Shown here one piece after another: positions 46,772 to 57,926 of a stretch of 64,000 bases of DNA (within the stretch, counting starts at the first letter, position 1; each line of letters starts with the position of its first letter). Both the position numbers and the translations under genes were made by a program. The notes under the pieces were generated by a model, which worked only from the letters and a program-made list of their open reading frames with translations, was not told where the DNA came from and did no database searches. The stretch lies in contig CAMGYJ010000007.1 in assembly GCA_946122785.1 (NCBI GenBank), positions 40,325,587-40,389,586 of the forward strand, given 5' to 3'. The stretch comes from Linum tenue. Lineage: Eukaryota; Streptophyta; Magnoliopsida; Malpighiales; Linaceae.

Positions 46772-48846
46772 TGATCGCCCGTAACTATCACAGGAAAAAT
46801 AGGCAAGGGTACCTATCGTTCTAATGTAGTATAGCAGGAAGCAAGGTCGTATCCACAGAGACTTCGTGTACTAGTACTCAGCTTTTACCTATTATCTAGT
46901 CAATCGTTTTTAGTTGATTTTCGTTTAGAAATAAAAACACACGCAATAATAAAAACACAATAAATTAGTTTTCAAAGTAAACTCAAGTGGAGAAGGCGTT
47001 GTCCTGGAAGTGAATCCCCCTAATATGCATTTTACAGACAAGTTGAATTTAACATAGACGAGTGTTAATATCTTAGACCGTGAAAATTCCCAATTTAGTG
47101 TTAACCCGTTCGCACATGTATTAACACCCTTTTGACTTAAGAATCAAGTGAAACCGTGGCTTACAAAAATCTTAAACCAAAGCAATAACCAGATTTATGA
47201 ACTTTCGTATTAGGTTTTTAAGCTAATCCAGAGGAACTACGTGACCCCATTGTCGGTGGCTCCGATCAATTCCTTCTTTTCACGAGGGATCTAACATGCA
47301 AAATTACCTCGCAGTCTCATTTACATGTATCAGATAAAATATACAATAGACGCGTACTATTGATACTTGCACATGATAAGTCGAGAAAAGATCGTAAGAA
47401 CGAGAACAACACGTCTATATCAAAGATACCACTCAATCAAAGTAAAACATATTAGGGTTCATCAAATCCGGAACAACTAGAAGATTAGCCGGACATGATG
47501 AGATTTAGAAAGATGAAGGTTGAGAACATAACCATGATGATGACAACGACAAAGACGGAGGGGTCGAGAATACGGTATGTATATTGAGTTAATAGACTAC
47601 ACCTAGCAAACATCTGACGGGGGAATAATCGTTGGGCGAATACGGTGGAAACCGACCAATCTACCACCACAAATGATTATCAAAACCCCACAGAACAGAA
47701 GCTTACTTCGGTAATCTCAATAACGCAATATACCACGGTATTCCCAAATACGAACATGAGAACCACGATGGATGAAATAAGAGATATGACTAACGAAATG
47801 AAAAGAAGTAACAAGAGTTTGGAATGAAAAGTGGACAGAGTTTTGGCTAACTTCAAATACAAGAAAGGAAGAGCAAAGTGAAGAAAAATGGTAGGCTCTC
47901 TAGTGTGTGTCCTCTCCCTCTATTTATAGTACAAAATGAGCTACTTGCTTGAGCTACTTGCTTGTAATAAATGGACCAGCTGCTTGCTTGTCCCTCGCTT
48001 TGATAATGGCCAGCTGCTTGCTTTCAATGGCCAGCTGCTTGCTTTCATTCATAGACGAGGCAGCTGCTTGCTTTCAAATAATGGACGAGGCAGCTTTCAG
48101 GTATGGACGAGCTTAATGGACGTGCTTGCTTCATTTAATTCTCCAGCTTGCTTCATTATTTGGACGAGCTTGGACGAGCTTAATGGACGTGCTTGCTTCA
48201 TTATTTGGACGAGCTTGCTTGTCCATTTAATTCTCCAGCTTGCTTCATTTTGCACCAGCTACTAGCTTCAGCTACGAAGGCAAGGGAGGAGGAGCTGCTT
48301 GCTTAGGACGATGCAGCTCTTGCTTCCCGAATAATGGACCTGCTAGCTTCTATTTTTGGGACCAACTTCCTTCTTCATTTGACACCAACCATCCTCCTGC
48401 TTGCTTTTTTATTTGGACCAGCTTGCTTCAGCTACTAGCTTCACACGAGAATCCCAAAATGAACCAGCTTTTCCTTATGTTTAGCAATAGGCAGTTTGCG
48501 GTTTGACTCTGCATTGTTAATTAGCTCTCTTTCCGTGATTCATCACCATAATACACGATGGGTCTCGTATATTGATAACAAAAGGGGACGCGGCCGGAGT
48601 GGTACGGCTCTTTGCCCTCGCCCGGGACGTCGCGGGCTTGAGTTCCACCGATGCCAGATTTCGAACCCTAACCATCTTTTTGTGGAAATGACACATTATT
48701 CCGTTCTTATTGGATAGAATACCCTGAAACATGACTCAAACACAAAACCAAACATAAAATCGGGAAATTGAATGAACTTAATACAATTTATGTTATTTTA
48801 GGATGTAAAAGTGTAGGCAAATATATGTATAATTTAGGTGTTATCA
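46772..48846 (-). repeat. Athila 5' LTR
   Basis: 2075 bp, nearly identical to 37413-39486. It starts and ends with the same TG...CA termini, is followed by TSD AAAAC at 48847-48851, and would drive transcription on the - strand. Confidence 0.95.
47921..47929 (-). promoter_or_regulatory. TATA box of the Athila 5' LTR
   Basis: CTATAAATA on the - strand followed by a purine-rich then CACACACTAGAGAG start region. The box is conserved at 38561-38569 in the other LTR. Confidence 0.55.
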
Positions 48847-48851
48847 AAAAC

Positions 48852-48900
48852 TCAAACGGGCGTACGGTAGTCTAACGTACGCCCGGGCGTACGCTAGCCT
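48852..48900. repeat. fold-back element family A, copy 2, right end
   Basis: TCAAACGGGCGTACGGTAG ... CGTACGCTAGCCT completes the element begun at 37084. (TA)n and (GA)n runs follow (48905-48937). Confidence 0.8.
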
Positions 48901-48904
48901 AAAC

Positions 48905-48935
<31 letters not shown>

Positions 48936-49337
48936 GGGGATAGCAATGAGACCGATTACTATAAGTCAAATAAAGACACTAAATATTATCGCGAATTTGG
49001 TCGACTAAATTGGTGACATGATTGACCAAAATCCTCCGTAAAATTTCAACGAATAACTCTTACTTGGAGTTTAACTCACATATTGCCATAGGCATACCAC
49101 TAGGGGCTGACCTAGGGACGTTCAGGGGTACTTCTCATCAACTTCAATTAACACTTGTTGCAGTAGCAGAAAATCACAAAGAAGTTGGCGACTTTTTCAC
49201 AACAGTCAATAGTGTGACTAGTTTGGTTAGAGGATCTTGCAAACGAGCTGCCATGGTTAGAGATAGCTAAACTAGGAAGCTTGCGGAGGCTATAGCTGCT
49301 AATGAACAAGAAACTGGACAAAGATTGAATCAAGAAA

Positions 49338-50864
49338 CACTACAAAAAAAGTCTCATTAGTGACCAGGCGGTTCTGTTAGTAAAAGCTATATTTTGTCGC
49401 AAATAGCTTTTGCGACGCCATGTAGCCATCGCGCTCCGTTCCAAATACTAGCGTCACAAAAACAAATTGGATGACAAGCCGTCATAGAAGCTATTTTGTG
49501 ACGACTACAAGTCATCTCTATTCCATCTTGAATTTGACGAACTTGAAAGATATTTTTTCTGACGGCAAAGAATCATCGCGATAATTAATAATTTTGTCTC
49601 TAATACCTTTTGAAGTTGACGAAACCGACAACATTGTTTTCTTTCTCATGCTACGCTCACAAGCACACGTGCTTCCATTTAAAAAAGGTTATGGTACAAA
49701 TTGAAATTATAACTTTAACATTATAGTAAAAATTTAATTTGAATATAAATTTTCATACCAATTTCTTTATGGTAGAACGTAAACCTTATAGTACAAATTC
49801 AATATATACCAACATTTTTTCGTACAAATTCATTATATGTTACAAAATGAGTTAGTTCTTTAAATATTATGGTAAAAATTCAACTTGTCCTGAACGCACC
49901 GATGTTTGTCAGCATTACAAAAATTCCTCCGCACCAAAGATCTGTTGATTTGTTGTTGTCTTTTGTAATTTTTTCTTAATAAAGGTGATATTTGCCGATG
50001 AGAGAGAAAGCCATCACAAATATCGATGACATGAATAAGTTTCCTCTTCCAAACGTGTATTTAGTTATGGAAATTTTATTCTTACCATGCAGTGACTTCT
50101 CTAACTACAAAGATTGAGAATGACTAGCTAATTTTGGCGACGATGTGACGTCGTCACAAAGAAACTGGAACTTTGACGACCATCTAGTTGCCGTCATTAA
50201 TATTGAATTTTATCAATGAAAGATAGGTCTTCAAAACATTATGGTAGTGCCAACTTTTATCTACAGAAATCGAAAAATAGTGTCGAGGTGTTTTGCTTTT
50301 ATCGATAATATATTGGGTTTGTCACAACTAACCAACCTATTGTCGTAATAATGCTGATGAAAGTAAAATTTCGTCACTAAAATTCAATTTTTGGGATGGA
50401 TTTCAGTTTTTTACTATTATTGACATTTTTTACGACACGAAATGTGGTTTGTCACAAAATGTATACTTGTTTTTGAAATGCTATTGCTAAAAGGGTTTGT
50501 TCGTCACAAATAACGTTGGTGCCGAATGTTACCTCTAATGAATGAATGTAGTGACGATGATTCAGTTTTATCGACGAAGAATAGTCTTTGTAACAAATAA
50601 TTTTTTTGCGACGAAACCGTACGGACGATCAAATTATATTCATCACAAATAACCATGGTGCCAATTTTTCCCTCCTAAAAGTTGACATAGTGACAAAGAT
50701 ATTCTTATTTTTACCAACAAGATATAGGCTTCGTCGCAAATACATATATTTTTTACGAAACATTATTGATGAGAGTTTAATGTCGTCCCTAAAAGTATTC
50801 TTTTGCGACGAATTTGACATGTCATCGCTAAATTTTGTCACTAATGACTGTCTTTTTTGTAGTG
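49338..50864. mobile_element. non-autonomous CACTA (EnSpm/CMC) element
   Basis: 1527 bp, starting CACTACAAAAAAAGTC and ending GACTGTCTTTTTTGTAGTG, an inverted terminal repeat with the diagnostic CACTA end. A 3-bp duplication AAA flanks it (49335-49337 and 50865-50867). There is no transposase frame. The interior is built of many degenerate inverted motifs such as GTCGCAAATA and CGTCACAAA. Removing it with one AAA restores the hAT reading frame across the junction. Confidence 0.9.
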
Positions 50865-51607
50865 AAATGAGTCTCAAAAGGTCAGGTGATACTCTTTGTG
50901 GTAATTATTATGGTGCACTCCTCAATTTTGAGAACTTGTTCTCTACTATTTTTGATGTGTTGGAGAGAATCGAGGATGATCCAACTAGAGAATCAAAAAC
51001 AGCTAGTCATGTATGGCGAATGTTGATTACAATTCAAGATTTCAGGTTTGTCTTCATTTTGAAGTTAATGATTGATGTGTTAGCAATTACGAATGAGTTG
51101 TCACTAGTCGCAAGAGTTGAACAACCGCTTTGATGGGTTGAATACTATGTTGTTGACTTGTATGGCTTCTCTTAGTCTGGAGAATGAGTTTGTTGCTTTT
51201 GACAAGGAGAAGCTGGTTAATCTTACTCAATTTTATCCTACAGAGTTTGGTCACTTTTCTGCCTCTTTTCTTCTAAGGGACTTTGAGAATTACTATCATT
51301 GTGTTAAGAATGATGAGTTATTTCATGGATTAAAAGGAATTGATGAATCATGTCAGCTAATGATGAAGCCAAAAGTGAATCTATCTTATCCATGGGTATA
51401 TTTGTTTCTCAAAGTTGTATTGACTTTACTGGTTGCAACTGCAAGTGTTGAAAGAGTCTTTTCAGCTTTGGTTTACATCAAGAACAAGCTTCGAAATCGA
51501 CTTGGCAATTAGTTCGTGAATGATTGTCTTGTAGGATATAATGAAAGAAATTGGTTGAGTACTGTAGACAATGAGTGTTTATTACAATATTTTCAGCATA
51601 TGAAAAT

Positions 51608-51612
51608 ACGAC
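51608..51612. repeat. target site duplication ACGAC, left of the short-LTR copia
   Basis: Repeated at 57063-57067. Confidence 0.9.
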
Positions 51613-51974
51613 TGTTGACACAACACCTCTCATTTGGCTACGGTTTATACGTTGTACGTTGTATTCATATTGTGGGGCGACCCATTCTGTAAAGCCCACA
51701 CGTAGCATTCATGTTGGCCCATGCAAGGTTGGACGTAGACGTGGTGATGTATCTAAACCTAGGGCTCGAAGTATATATATAGAGAGAGGAAGGAGAGTGG
51801 CGGCTGTACAGAACATGATCATTAGATAACAACTCAGTAAATCAGTAGCCTGAAGAGCGTTTAAAGCTCTTCCGTGGATTAGTCATGGTTTTTTAGGGAT
51901 ACCACGTAAACTCCGGTGTCTGTGTTCATTTTCCATTCCGTATTTGTTTATTTCCGGTACTGTATCGATCAACA
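51613..51974 (+). repeat. short copia 5' LTR
   Basis: TGTTGACACAAC ... TATCGATCAACA. A TATATATATAGAGAG block at 51772-51786 is the likely TATA box. Confidence 0.94.
51771..51784 (+). promoter_or_regulatory. TATA box of the short copia LTR
   Basis: GTATATATATAGAG in the 5' LTR, conserved in the 3' LTR (56859-56872), followed by a purine-rich leader. Confidence 0.5.
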
Positions 51975-51987
51975 TGGTATCAGAGCC
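51975..51987 (+). other. short copia primer-binding site (tRNA-iMet)
   Basis: TGGTATCAGAGCC begins directly after the last LTR base. The gag ATG uses that last LTR base plus the first two bases of this site. Confidence 0.9.
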
Positions 51988-52975
51988 ATCCGTGACTGAA
52001 TCAGAGAGGCCTACCATTCGTCTCACTTCGACGAACTATGCTTTATGGGAATTTCAATTCCGGGTTTTTGTTGAAGGACGGGGTTTGCTAGGAATCTTGG
52101 ATGGAACCATTCCACCGCCGGCTGCGACGGCGCCAGCTCAAGAGCGCGCAGCTTGGAATCAGAACGATGCTCGGATAAGGTCGTGGTTGCTAGGATCAGT
52201 GGATCCTTCGACCTGCCTCAGTCTCAAATTATTCTTGACGTTTAATCGAATGTGGCGGCACCTCTCCACTCTTTACTCAACTGTGAACGCCGCCATGCAA
52301 TTCGAGGTGCAGGCTGCTCTTGCGCGATTGGAGCAAGGGGATCAATCAATCACCGAATACTTCAACGTAGCGCAAGAACTTTGGACTGAACAAGATATAT
52401 TGAATATGTCGCTGCAACCTCAAGCATGGACTGATGACATGATCGCCGAGAGACAGCAAGGACGGGTGATGCAGTTTCTAATGAGGTTGAGGCCTGAGTT
52501 CGAGAATGTGAGGTCTAATCTCCTGAATCGTGAGCAGCTGCAGTTCGATGGAGTGTTGACTAATCTCGTACGCGAAGAGACTCGGCTGAGGACCCAAGCT
52601 CAACTCGATTCGCGTCCAGGAGAGGGAGAGACCATTGTGGCGGCTTCGGCCAGGTCAGGTAATGGTCTGAATTCTCAAGCCTTTGCAGTTTCGCGTCCCC
52701 AATTTAATAGCCGTGTGCCGAACTCCGAACTTGAGTGTCATCACTGCCATGAGAGGGGACACTTGGTTAAGCACTGTCGTCGTAGAAACTACTGTGTATA
52801 TTGCAAGAAAATGGGGCATATTGTTTTGGAATGCCGTACTCGGGAAAGAAATGCCGAGAGATATGCTGGGAACTCATCGATGGGTGCGGGTGCTGCTGGT
52901 CGCAATTACTATTCTTCACCAGCAGGAGCTGGCCGAGGCTACCATCCCAATTTAGCTCGACAAAATCGTCCGGCA

Positions 52976-53334
52976 GCGTATGCGGTTGAGCATGGTGAGT
53001 CAAGTGGTGTTGCAGCAGGGAACCCCACCGCGGCGCAAATAGAGCAACTAGTTCAAGTCGTTGCTGCTTTGCAAAGTTCATTCCCTACTGCCATTGGATC
53101 TGCCCTTTCTACTCTTCAAGGTAAGCTGAAAAATAGACCCTGGTTGCTTGATTCTGGGTGTTTTAACCACATGACAAATGATAGTAAAAATTTACAAGAT
53201 GTACAGCCTATTCATCATGTTGGTTTGACAGTGGCGAATGGAGATCGGATGGAAGTAGAAGGGGTGGGAAAAGTTGATTTGCCTAACATCTCATTACCTC
53301 GTACCTTGCATGTTCCCTCTTTACTTCCTAATTA
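52976..53334 (+). repeat. tandem duplication unit 1 (359 bp) over copia gag/protease
   Basis: GCGTATGCGGTTGAGCATGG starts here and again at 53335. The 359-bp step is not a multiple of three, so the second copy shifts frame relative to the first. Confidence 0.93.
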
Positions 53335-53693
53335 GCGTATGCGGTTGAGCATGGTGAGTCAAGTGGTGTTGCAGCAGGGAACCCCACCGCGGCGCAAATA
53401 GAGCAACTAGTTCAAGTCGTTGCTGCTTTGAAAAGTTCACTCCCTACTGCCATTGGATCAGCCCTTTCTACTCTTCAAGGTAAGCTGAAAAATAGACCCT
53501 GGTTGCTTGATTCTGGGTTTTTTAACCACATGACAAATGATAGTAAAAATTTACAAGATGTACAGCCTATTCATCATGTTGGTTTGACAGTGGCGAATGG
53601 AGATCGGATGGAAGTATAAGGGGTGGGAAAAGTTGATTTGCCTAACATCTCATTACCTCGTACCTTGCATGTTCCCTCTTTACTTCCTAATTT
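53335..53693 (+). repeat. tandem duplication unit 2 (359 bp)
   Basis: Near-identical to 52976-53334. It has a few changes: the protease DSGCFNHM is DSGFFNHM here, and MEVEGVG becomes MEV-stop through a G-to-T change at about 53619. Confidence 0.93.
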
Positions 53694-56316
53694 GGTTTCA
53701 GTCGGCCAGCTTACTGAACAAGGGTGCTCTGTTATGTTTGCTCCTACTGGCTGTGTCATACAGGATTTGAAGACGGGGAGGTAGATCGGAAGGGGGAGTA
53801 AGCAGGGGAGGATTTTTATGCTGGAAGAACTCCGTGGCTGTTCGGGTTCAAGTTCATCATCTTTGAGTTCATTACTTTCCTAGCGTCAGTCTCCCACTAG
53901 TCAGAGTTTTTTGAGTCAGTCTTCTCAATCTGGTTCTAGTCCTGTGTTTACTAGTTTGTCGAATAAAGTGTGGGAACTTTGGCACGCTCGTCTCGGGCAT
54001 CCACACTCAGGTCGTTTGTCAGTCATGTTTAAACAATCTCTCCTAGGAAAAAATTGTGTCGGTGTTTCAGCTCATCATTCTTGTATCAGTTGTGTTGAGG
54101 CAAAAACTTCCAGTACTTCTTTTCCTTCTAGTACCACTGTCATTAATGAACCTTTCGATCTTGTCCACACTGATCTCTGGGGACCCTCTCCCTCTATATC
54201 TCGTCTTGGTTTTAAGTACTTTGCCCTGTTCATTGACCATGCTACTCGATACACCTGGATATATTTTCTCCGATTGAAGTCTGAACTGCGTTCTGTAGCT
54301 ATTGAGTTTCTCAACATGATTCAGACTCAATTCGGTAAAACTGTTAAAATCATTCGTTCGGATCCGGGTGGGGAATTTAGTTCAAACCCCCTACATGAGG
54401 TCTATCGTTCTCGTGGTATTCTGAGTCAAATGTCATGTCCCGGTGTCTCTCAGCAAAATGGATTGGTCGAACGGAAAAACAGGCATGTAATGGAGCTTAC
54501 CCGGGCTCTATTACTTGCTTCTTCTGTTCCTAGTCGGTTTTGGCCTGAGGCTGTAGCTACTGCAGTACGTCTCATAAATTATCAGGTCACCCCCATTCTG
54601 AATCAAACTAGTCCTTACTATTCGTTGTATGGTCGTCACCCTGATTATTTGAGTCTTCGTGTTTTTGGGTGTTTGTGTTTTGTTCTTCTGCCCAAACGAG
54701 AGCGTACTAAGTTGACTTCCAAAACTGTACGGTGTGTTTTCCTAGGATACAGTAGTGTTCATAAAGGATACATTTGCTATGATCCCTTGAGTCAACGCAT
54801 GCGTATTGCTGTCTCTGTTATATTTTTTGAAAATCAAATGTATTACCCTTCACAATCTGTGTTTGCCTTAGAGTTCCCAGTAGGTAGCTCTTCTCTGCCT
54901 ATATTTGATGAACTAGAAGATGAGGACTTTGTTTCATCCAATGATCCAGCTACGCCTCCCTCATTACCCGATATGTCCTCTTCCATGTCCAACACGTCCA
55001 GCCCAACATATTCATCATCATCGGATTCTACCTTGTCTCCGCCAGCCAGCAGTCCTCCGGCCGCCAAGCCTCATCTTCGCCGCTCACTACGTTCTACTCG
55101 GGGTGTCCCACCGCCAAGATACAAGGATTATTTTGCTCTTGGAATTGATACCTTTGTCATTCCAACTACGTTCAAACAAGCTAGAGGTAATCCGATTTGG
55201 GACAAAGCAATGAATGAAGAGTTCGCCGCCTTGGAGGCCAACCGTACCTGGACTGTAGTGGATCGTCCAAATCCATGTCCTCCTACAATCGGCAGTCATT
55301 GGGTTTATGATATCAAGGTGCAACCGGATGGGTCGATAGAGCGCAACAAAGCTCGTCTTGTTGCACTAGGCTACACACAAGAGCATGGGATTGACTACAA
55401 CGAAACCTTTGCACCTGTTGCTAAGATGTCAACGGTCAGAACCTTGCTCGCTGTTGCTGCACTACAGAACTGGCCCCTTTACCAACTTGATGTCAAGAAT
55501 GCTTTTCTCCATGGCGATTTAGAAGAAGTGATTTACATGGAACGTCCGCCGGGTTATACAGTGGGTCGAGAAGATCAAGTCTGCCTTCTCCATCGCTCCC
55601 CCTATGGTCTCAAACAGGCTCCTCGAGCTTGGTTTGAGAAATTCCAGACTACCATTGTTCGACTGGGTTTCCAACAGAGCCTGAATGACCCATCCCTCTT
55701 CACTAAGGTAACCGCCGCTGGACTGGTCGCTCTTTTACTGTATGTGGATGATATGATCATCACTGGGACAGATAAGAAAGGCATTGATGAGCTTAAAGCC
55801 GGGTTGAAGCAAGCTTTCAGTATTAAGGATCTGGGTACTCTTTCTTATTTTCTCGGCCTGGAGGTTAGTCGTAATGATCAAGGGATTTTACTCAGCCATC
55901 GTAAATACATTGCTGATCTACTTGGAGATCACAACTTCGACGACTGCAACCCAGTTAAGACGCCTATGGAGGTTAATCTGAAGCTACAGAAAGACTCTGG
56001 CACTCGTCTCAAGGATGGATCACAGTGTCGCAGTATCGTTGGCAGTTTATTTTATCTCTCTGCCACTCGTCCTGACATTTCTTATGCAGTGCAGGTGGTG
56101 AGTCAGTTTATGACTGAACCTTGTATCGATCATCTCGCTGCAGTTCATCGGATCTTGCGCTATCTGCAAGGGACACAGGACGTTGGTATTTTGTTTCCTT
56201 CCTCTGGTACTCCGACTCTTTGTGCATACTCAGATTTTGATTTTGCAGGCTGTCTTGATACTCACCGATCAACGTCAGGATGGTGCGTCCAGTTTGGAGG
56301 AGCTTTTATATCCTGA
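53694..56316 (+). pseudogene. short copia integrase and reverse transcriptase
   Basis: After LVSVGQLTEQGCSVMF come in-frame TAGs at 53782 and 53881. The main open stretch has the GAG-pre-integrase WHARLGHPHSGRLS ... CISCVEAK, then the integrase core HTDLWGPSP, IRSDPGGEFSS and QQNGLVERKNRHVMEL, and an SP-rich linker. RT carries [53 protein letters not shown] and catalytic LYVDDMIITGT. RNase H starts AYSDFDFAGCLDTHRSTSGW. A TGA at 56314-56316 replaces the conserved Trp that follows FIS. Confidence 0.95.
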
Positions 56317-56706
56317 CGTTGTAAGAAACAGGATAAGGTCTCCAAGTCTTCAACGGAGGCTGAGTATCGAGCAATGTCTGAAGTTGGGTCTGAAATTGTT
56401 TGGCTTCGGCGCCTCCTGGCAGATTTTGGTATTTCTTGTCCTGCACCGATGTCCTTGAGTGTGGATAACACTAGTGCCATCCGGATTGCTACAAATCCGG
56501 TTTTACACGACCGTACCAAGCACATTGAAATCCATGTGCACTACATTCGGGATCTAGTTCGTGACGGTACCATAGTCTTAAATCATTTACAGACAGAGGA
56601 GCAAGTTGCGGATTTGTTTACCAAAGCCTTTTCTACTAGTCGTCATTGGTATCTGGGGAACAAATTGATGCTTCGAGATCGGCATCAATTTGGGGGAGGA
56701 TGTTGA
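56317..56706 (+). pseudogene. short copia RNase H C-terminal part
   Basis: It continues in the same frame after the TGA: KSSTEAEYRAMSEVGSEIVW, VDNTSAIRIATNPVLHDRTK, HIEIHVHYIRDLV and EEQVADLFTKAF, ending over the polypurine tract. Confidence 0.92.
56689..56700 (+). other. short copia polypurine tract
   Basis: TTTGGGGGAGGA directly before the 3' LTR. Confidence 0.85.
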
Positions 56707-57062
56707 CACAACACCTCTCATTTGGCTACGGTTTATACGTTGTACGTTGTATTCGTATTGTGGGGCGGCCCATTCTGTAAAGCCCACACGTAGCATTCAT
56801 GTTGGCCCATGCAAGGTTGGACGTAGACGTGGTGATGTATCTAAACCTAGGGCTCGAAGTATATATATAGAGAGAGGAAGGAGAGTGGCGGCTGTACAGA
56901 ACATGATCATTAGATAACAACTCAGTAAATCAGTAGCCTGAAGAGCGTTTAAAGCTCTTCCGTGGATTAGTCCTGGTTTTTCAGGGATACCACGTAAACT
57001 CCGGTGTCAGTGTTCATTTTCCATTCCGTATTTGTTTATTTCCGGTACTGTATCGATCAACA
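56701..57062 (+). repeat. short copia 3' LTR
   Basis: 362 bp, five substitutions from the 5' LTR. It ends at 57062, followed by ACGAC. Confidence 0.94.
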
Positions 57063-57926
57063 ACGACGTGAGGTTTTGTTGTAACTTGTATGAATTGAAT
57101 ATTTCATTTCGTTGAGTACTACTCGGATATTTTCTTATTTAAGAATTATTTATTTTTAATTTTATTTTGAAAGATGACACCCCTACATAAAAAATTTGAG
57201 CCCGCTACTTCATACCGCGTAAACTATATGCCTCAAACCGAGAAAAATCCGATAATATTAATATCCAACATACTCAACTCATCTAAGTTCTAGCAAAAAT
57301 ATATGTATTCAATCCATGTATACCGCTGAGCTTTAGAAAATGCTCTCAATAATTAAAATGCCCCATGAACCCAATTTGCAAAATCTAATCAATGTTACCC
57401 AAACGACCAAACTCTTACCACTAGATCGTAAACTAATCCATTAGGGTTCCATACATTAGTTTTAGTTGGTGGGTAACTATTCTGTATGGTGATGGGTGTA
57501 CGTAATATTAGGAAAAAGTATATATATATATATATACACATCATCCGCCTTGTCTTCTTCTAAGTTTCTATGTTGTTGGGTTGCTTGTACATAATAGAAT
57601 CAAGGCAAATAAGGAAATAGTTTAACCGCAGCCAACTTCTGCACTCCGTCACAGATAGTGCTGTATAATACGTTGTACGATACGTAAGAACGAAATTAGA
57701 TCACTTAAATACAAATTGAGATTTAATTTTCATCCTCCTCAGACTGTAATCTGTATCCCACATGCACAACTACAGGCTTAATAAAAAGAACCAGTATTAG
57801 TCACCACTACACGTTAATTAATGACAAAACCTAACAACCTACGTACCTATATTAATCAACGTTTTGCTCCTAAACATTTCCCAAAAGTCTCAACTGAAAA
57901 TTTGGTTGCTTCCCCACGTAAACGAT
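57063..57926. other. hAT pseudogene tail, then upstream region of the transporter gene
   Basis: The first ~130 bp continue the hAT remnant, including a GACACCCCTACATAAAAAAT phrase typical of the 3' side of such elements. The rest is AT-rich, with a (TA)n tract at 57520-57534 that could serve as a TATA-like element, and no other gene. The promoter of the transporter gene must lie here. Confidence 0.5.

Larger units (their letters stand above)
37413..48846 (-). mobile_element. Athila-type Ty3/gypsy LTR retrotransposon
   Basis: 11.4 kb with LTRs at 37413-39486 and 46772-48846 and TSD AAAAC. On the - strand it has a tRNA-Asp primer site, gag, aspartic protease, RT with MDDFSVFG at the active site (characteristic of Athila), RNase H and integrase, then 1.8 kb of non-coding sequence and a polypurine tract. 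I counted roughly ten differences between the two 2075-bp LTRs, so the insertion is recent. Frameshifts in gag and before RT and a stop between RNase H and integrase inactivate it. No env-like ORF is visible. Confidence 0.96.
49100..51612 (+). pseudogene. hAT-type transposase (TTF/dimerisation family) pseudogene, split
   Basis: Before the CACTA insertion: HQLQLTLVAVAENHKEVGDFF, VNSVTSLVRGSCKRA, a stop at about 49268, then ANEQETGQRLNQE. After it, in register: SLKRSGDT, YYGALLNFENLFSTIFDVLE, FRFVFILKLMIDVLAITNELS. A frame change near 51110 leads to VEQPLRFDGLNTMLLTCMASL-like sequence and the hAT C-terminal dimerisation motif (LLVATASVERVFSALVYIKNKLRNRL), a stop, then VNDCLVGYNERNW. The last codons are cut by the copia element at 51613 and resume at 57063. 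The family is usually a DNA transposase or domesticated derivative; this copy is dead. Confidence 0.85.
51974..53335 (+). pseudogene. short copia gag and start of protease
   Basis: The start ATG at 51974 opens MVSEPSVTESERPTIRLTST. Gag shows NYALWEFQFRVFVEGRGLLG, MWRHLSTLYSTVNAAMQFEV and LARLEQGDQSITEYF. Two knuckles follow: CHHCHERGHLVKHC and CVYCKKMGHIVLEC. The protease start is WLLDSGCFNHMTND with D-S-G, then VANGDRMEVEGVGKVDLP. The frame ends at a TAG created by the joint of a tandem duplication (53333-53335). Confidence 0.94.
51613..57062 (+). mobile_element. short-LTR Ty1/copia retrotransposon
   Basis: 5450 bp with 362-bp LTRs (51613-51974 and 56701-57062), TSD ACGAC, a tRNA-Met primer site and a GGGGGAGGA polypurine tract. 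The + strand encodes gag, protease, integrase, RT and RNase H in copia order. The LTRs differ at five positions. A tandem duplication over the protease and several in-frame stops inactivate it. I did not assign a copia lineage. Confidence 0.96.

Noticed and set aside
50606..50864. N-terminal half of the open frame 50606-51133 as part of the hAT transposase
   Set aside because: Bases up to 50864 are the right end of the CACTA element; only the part after 50865 is hAT.
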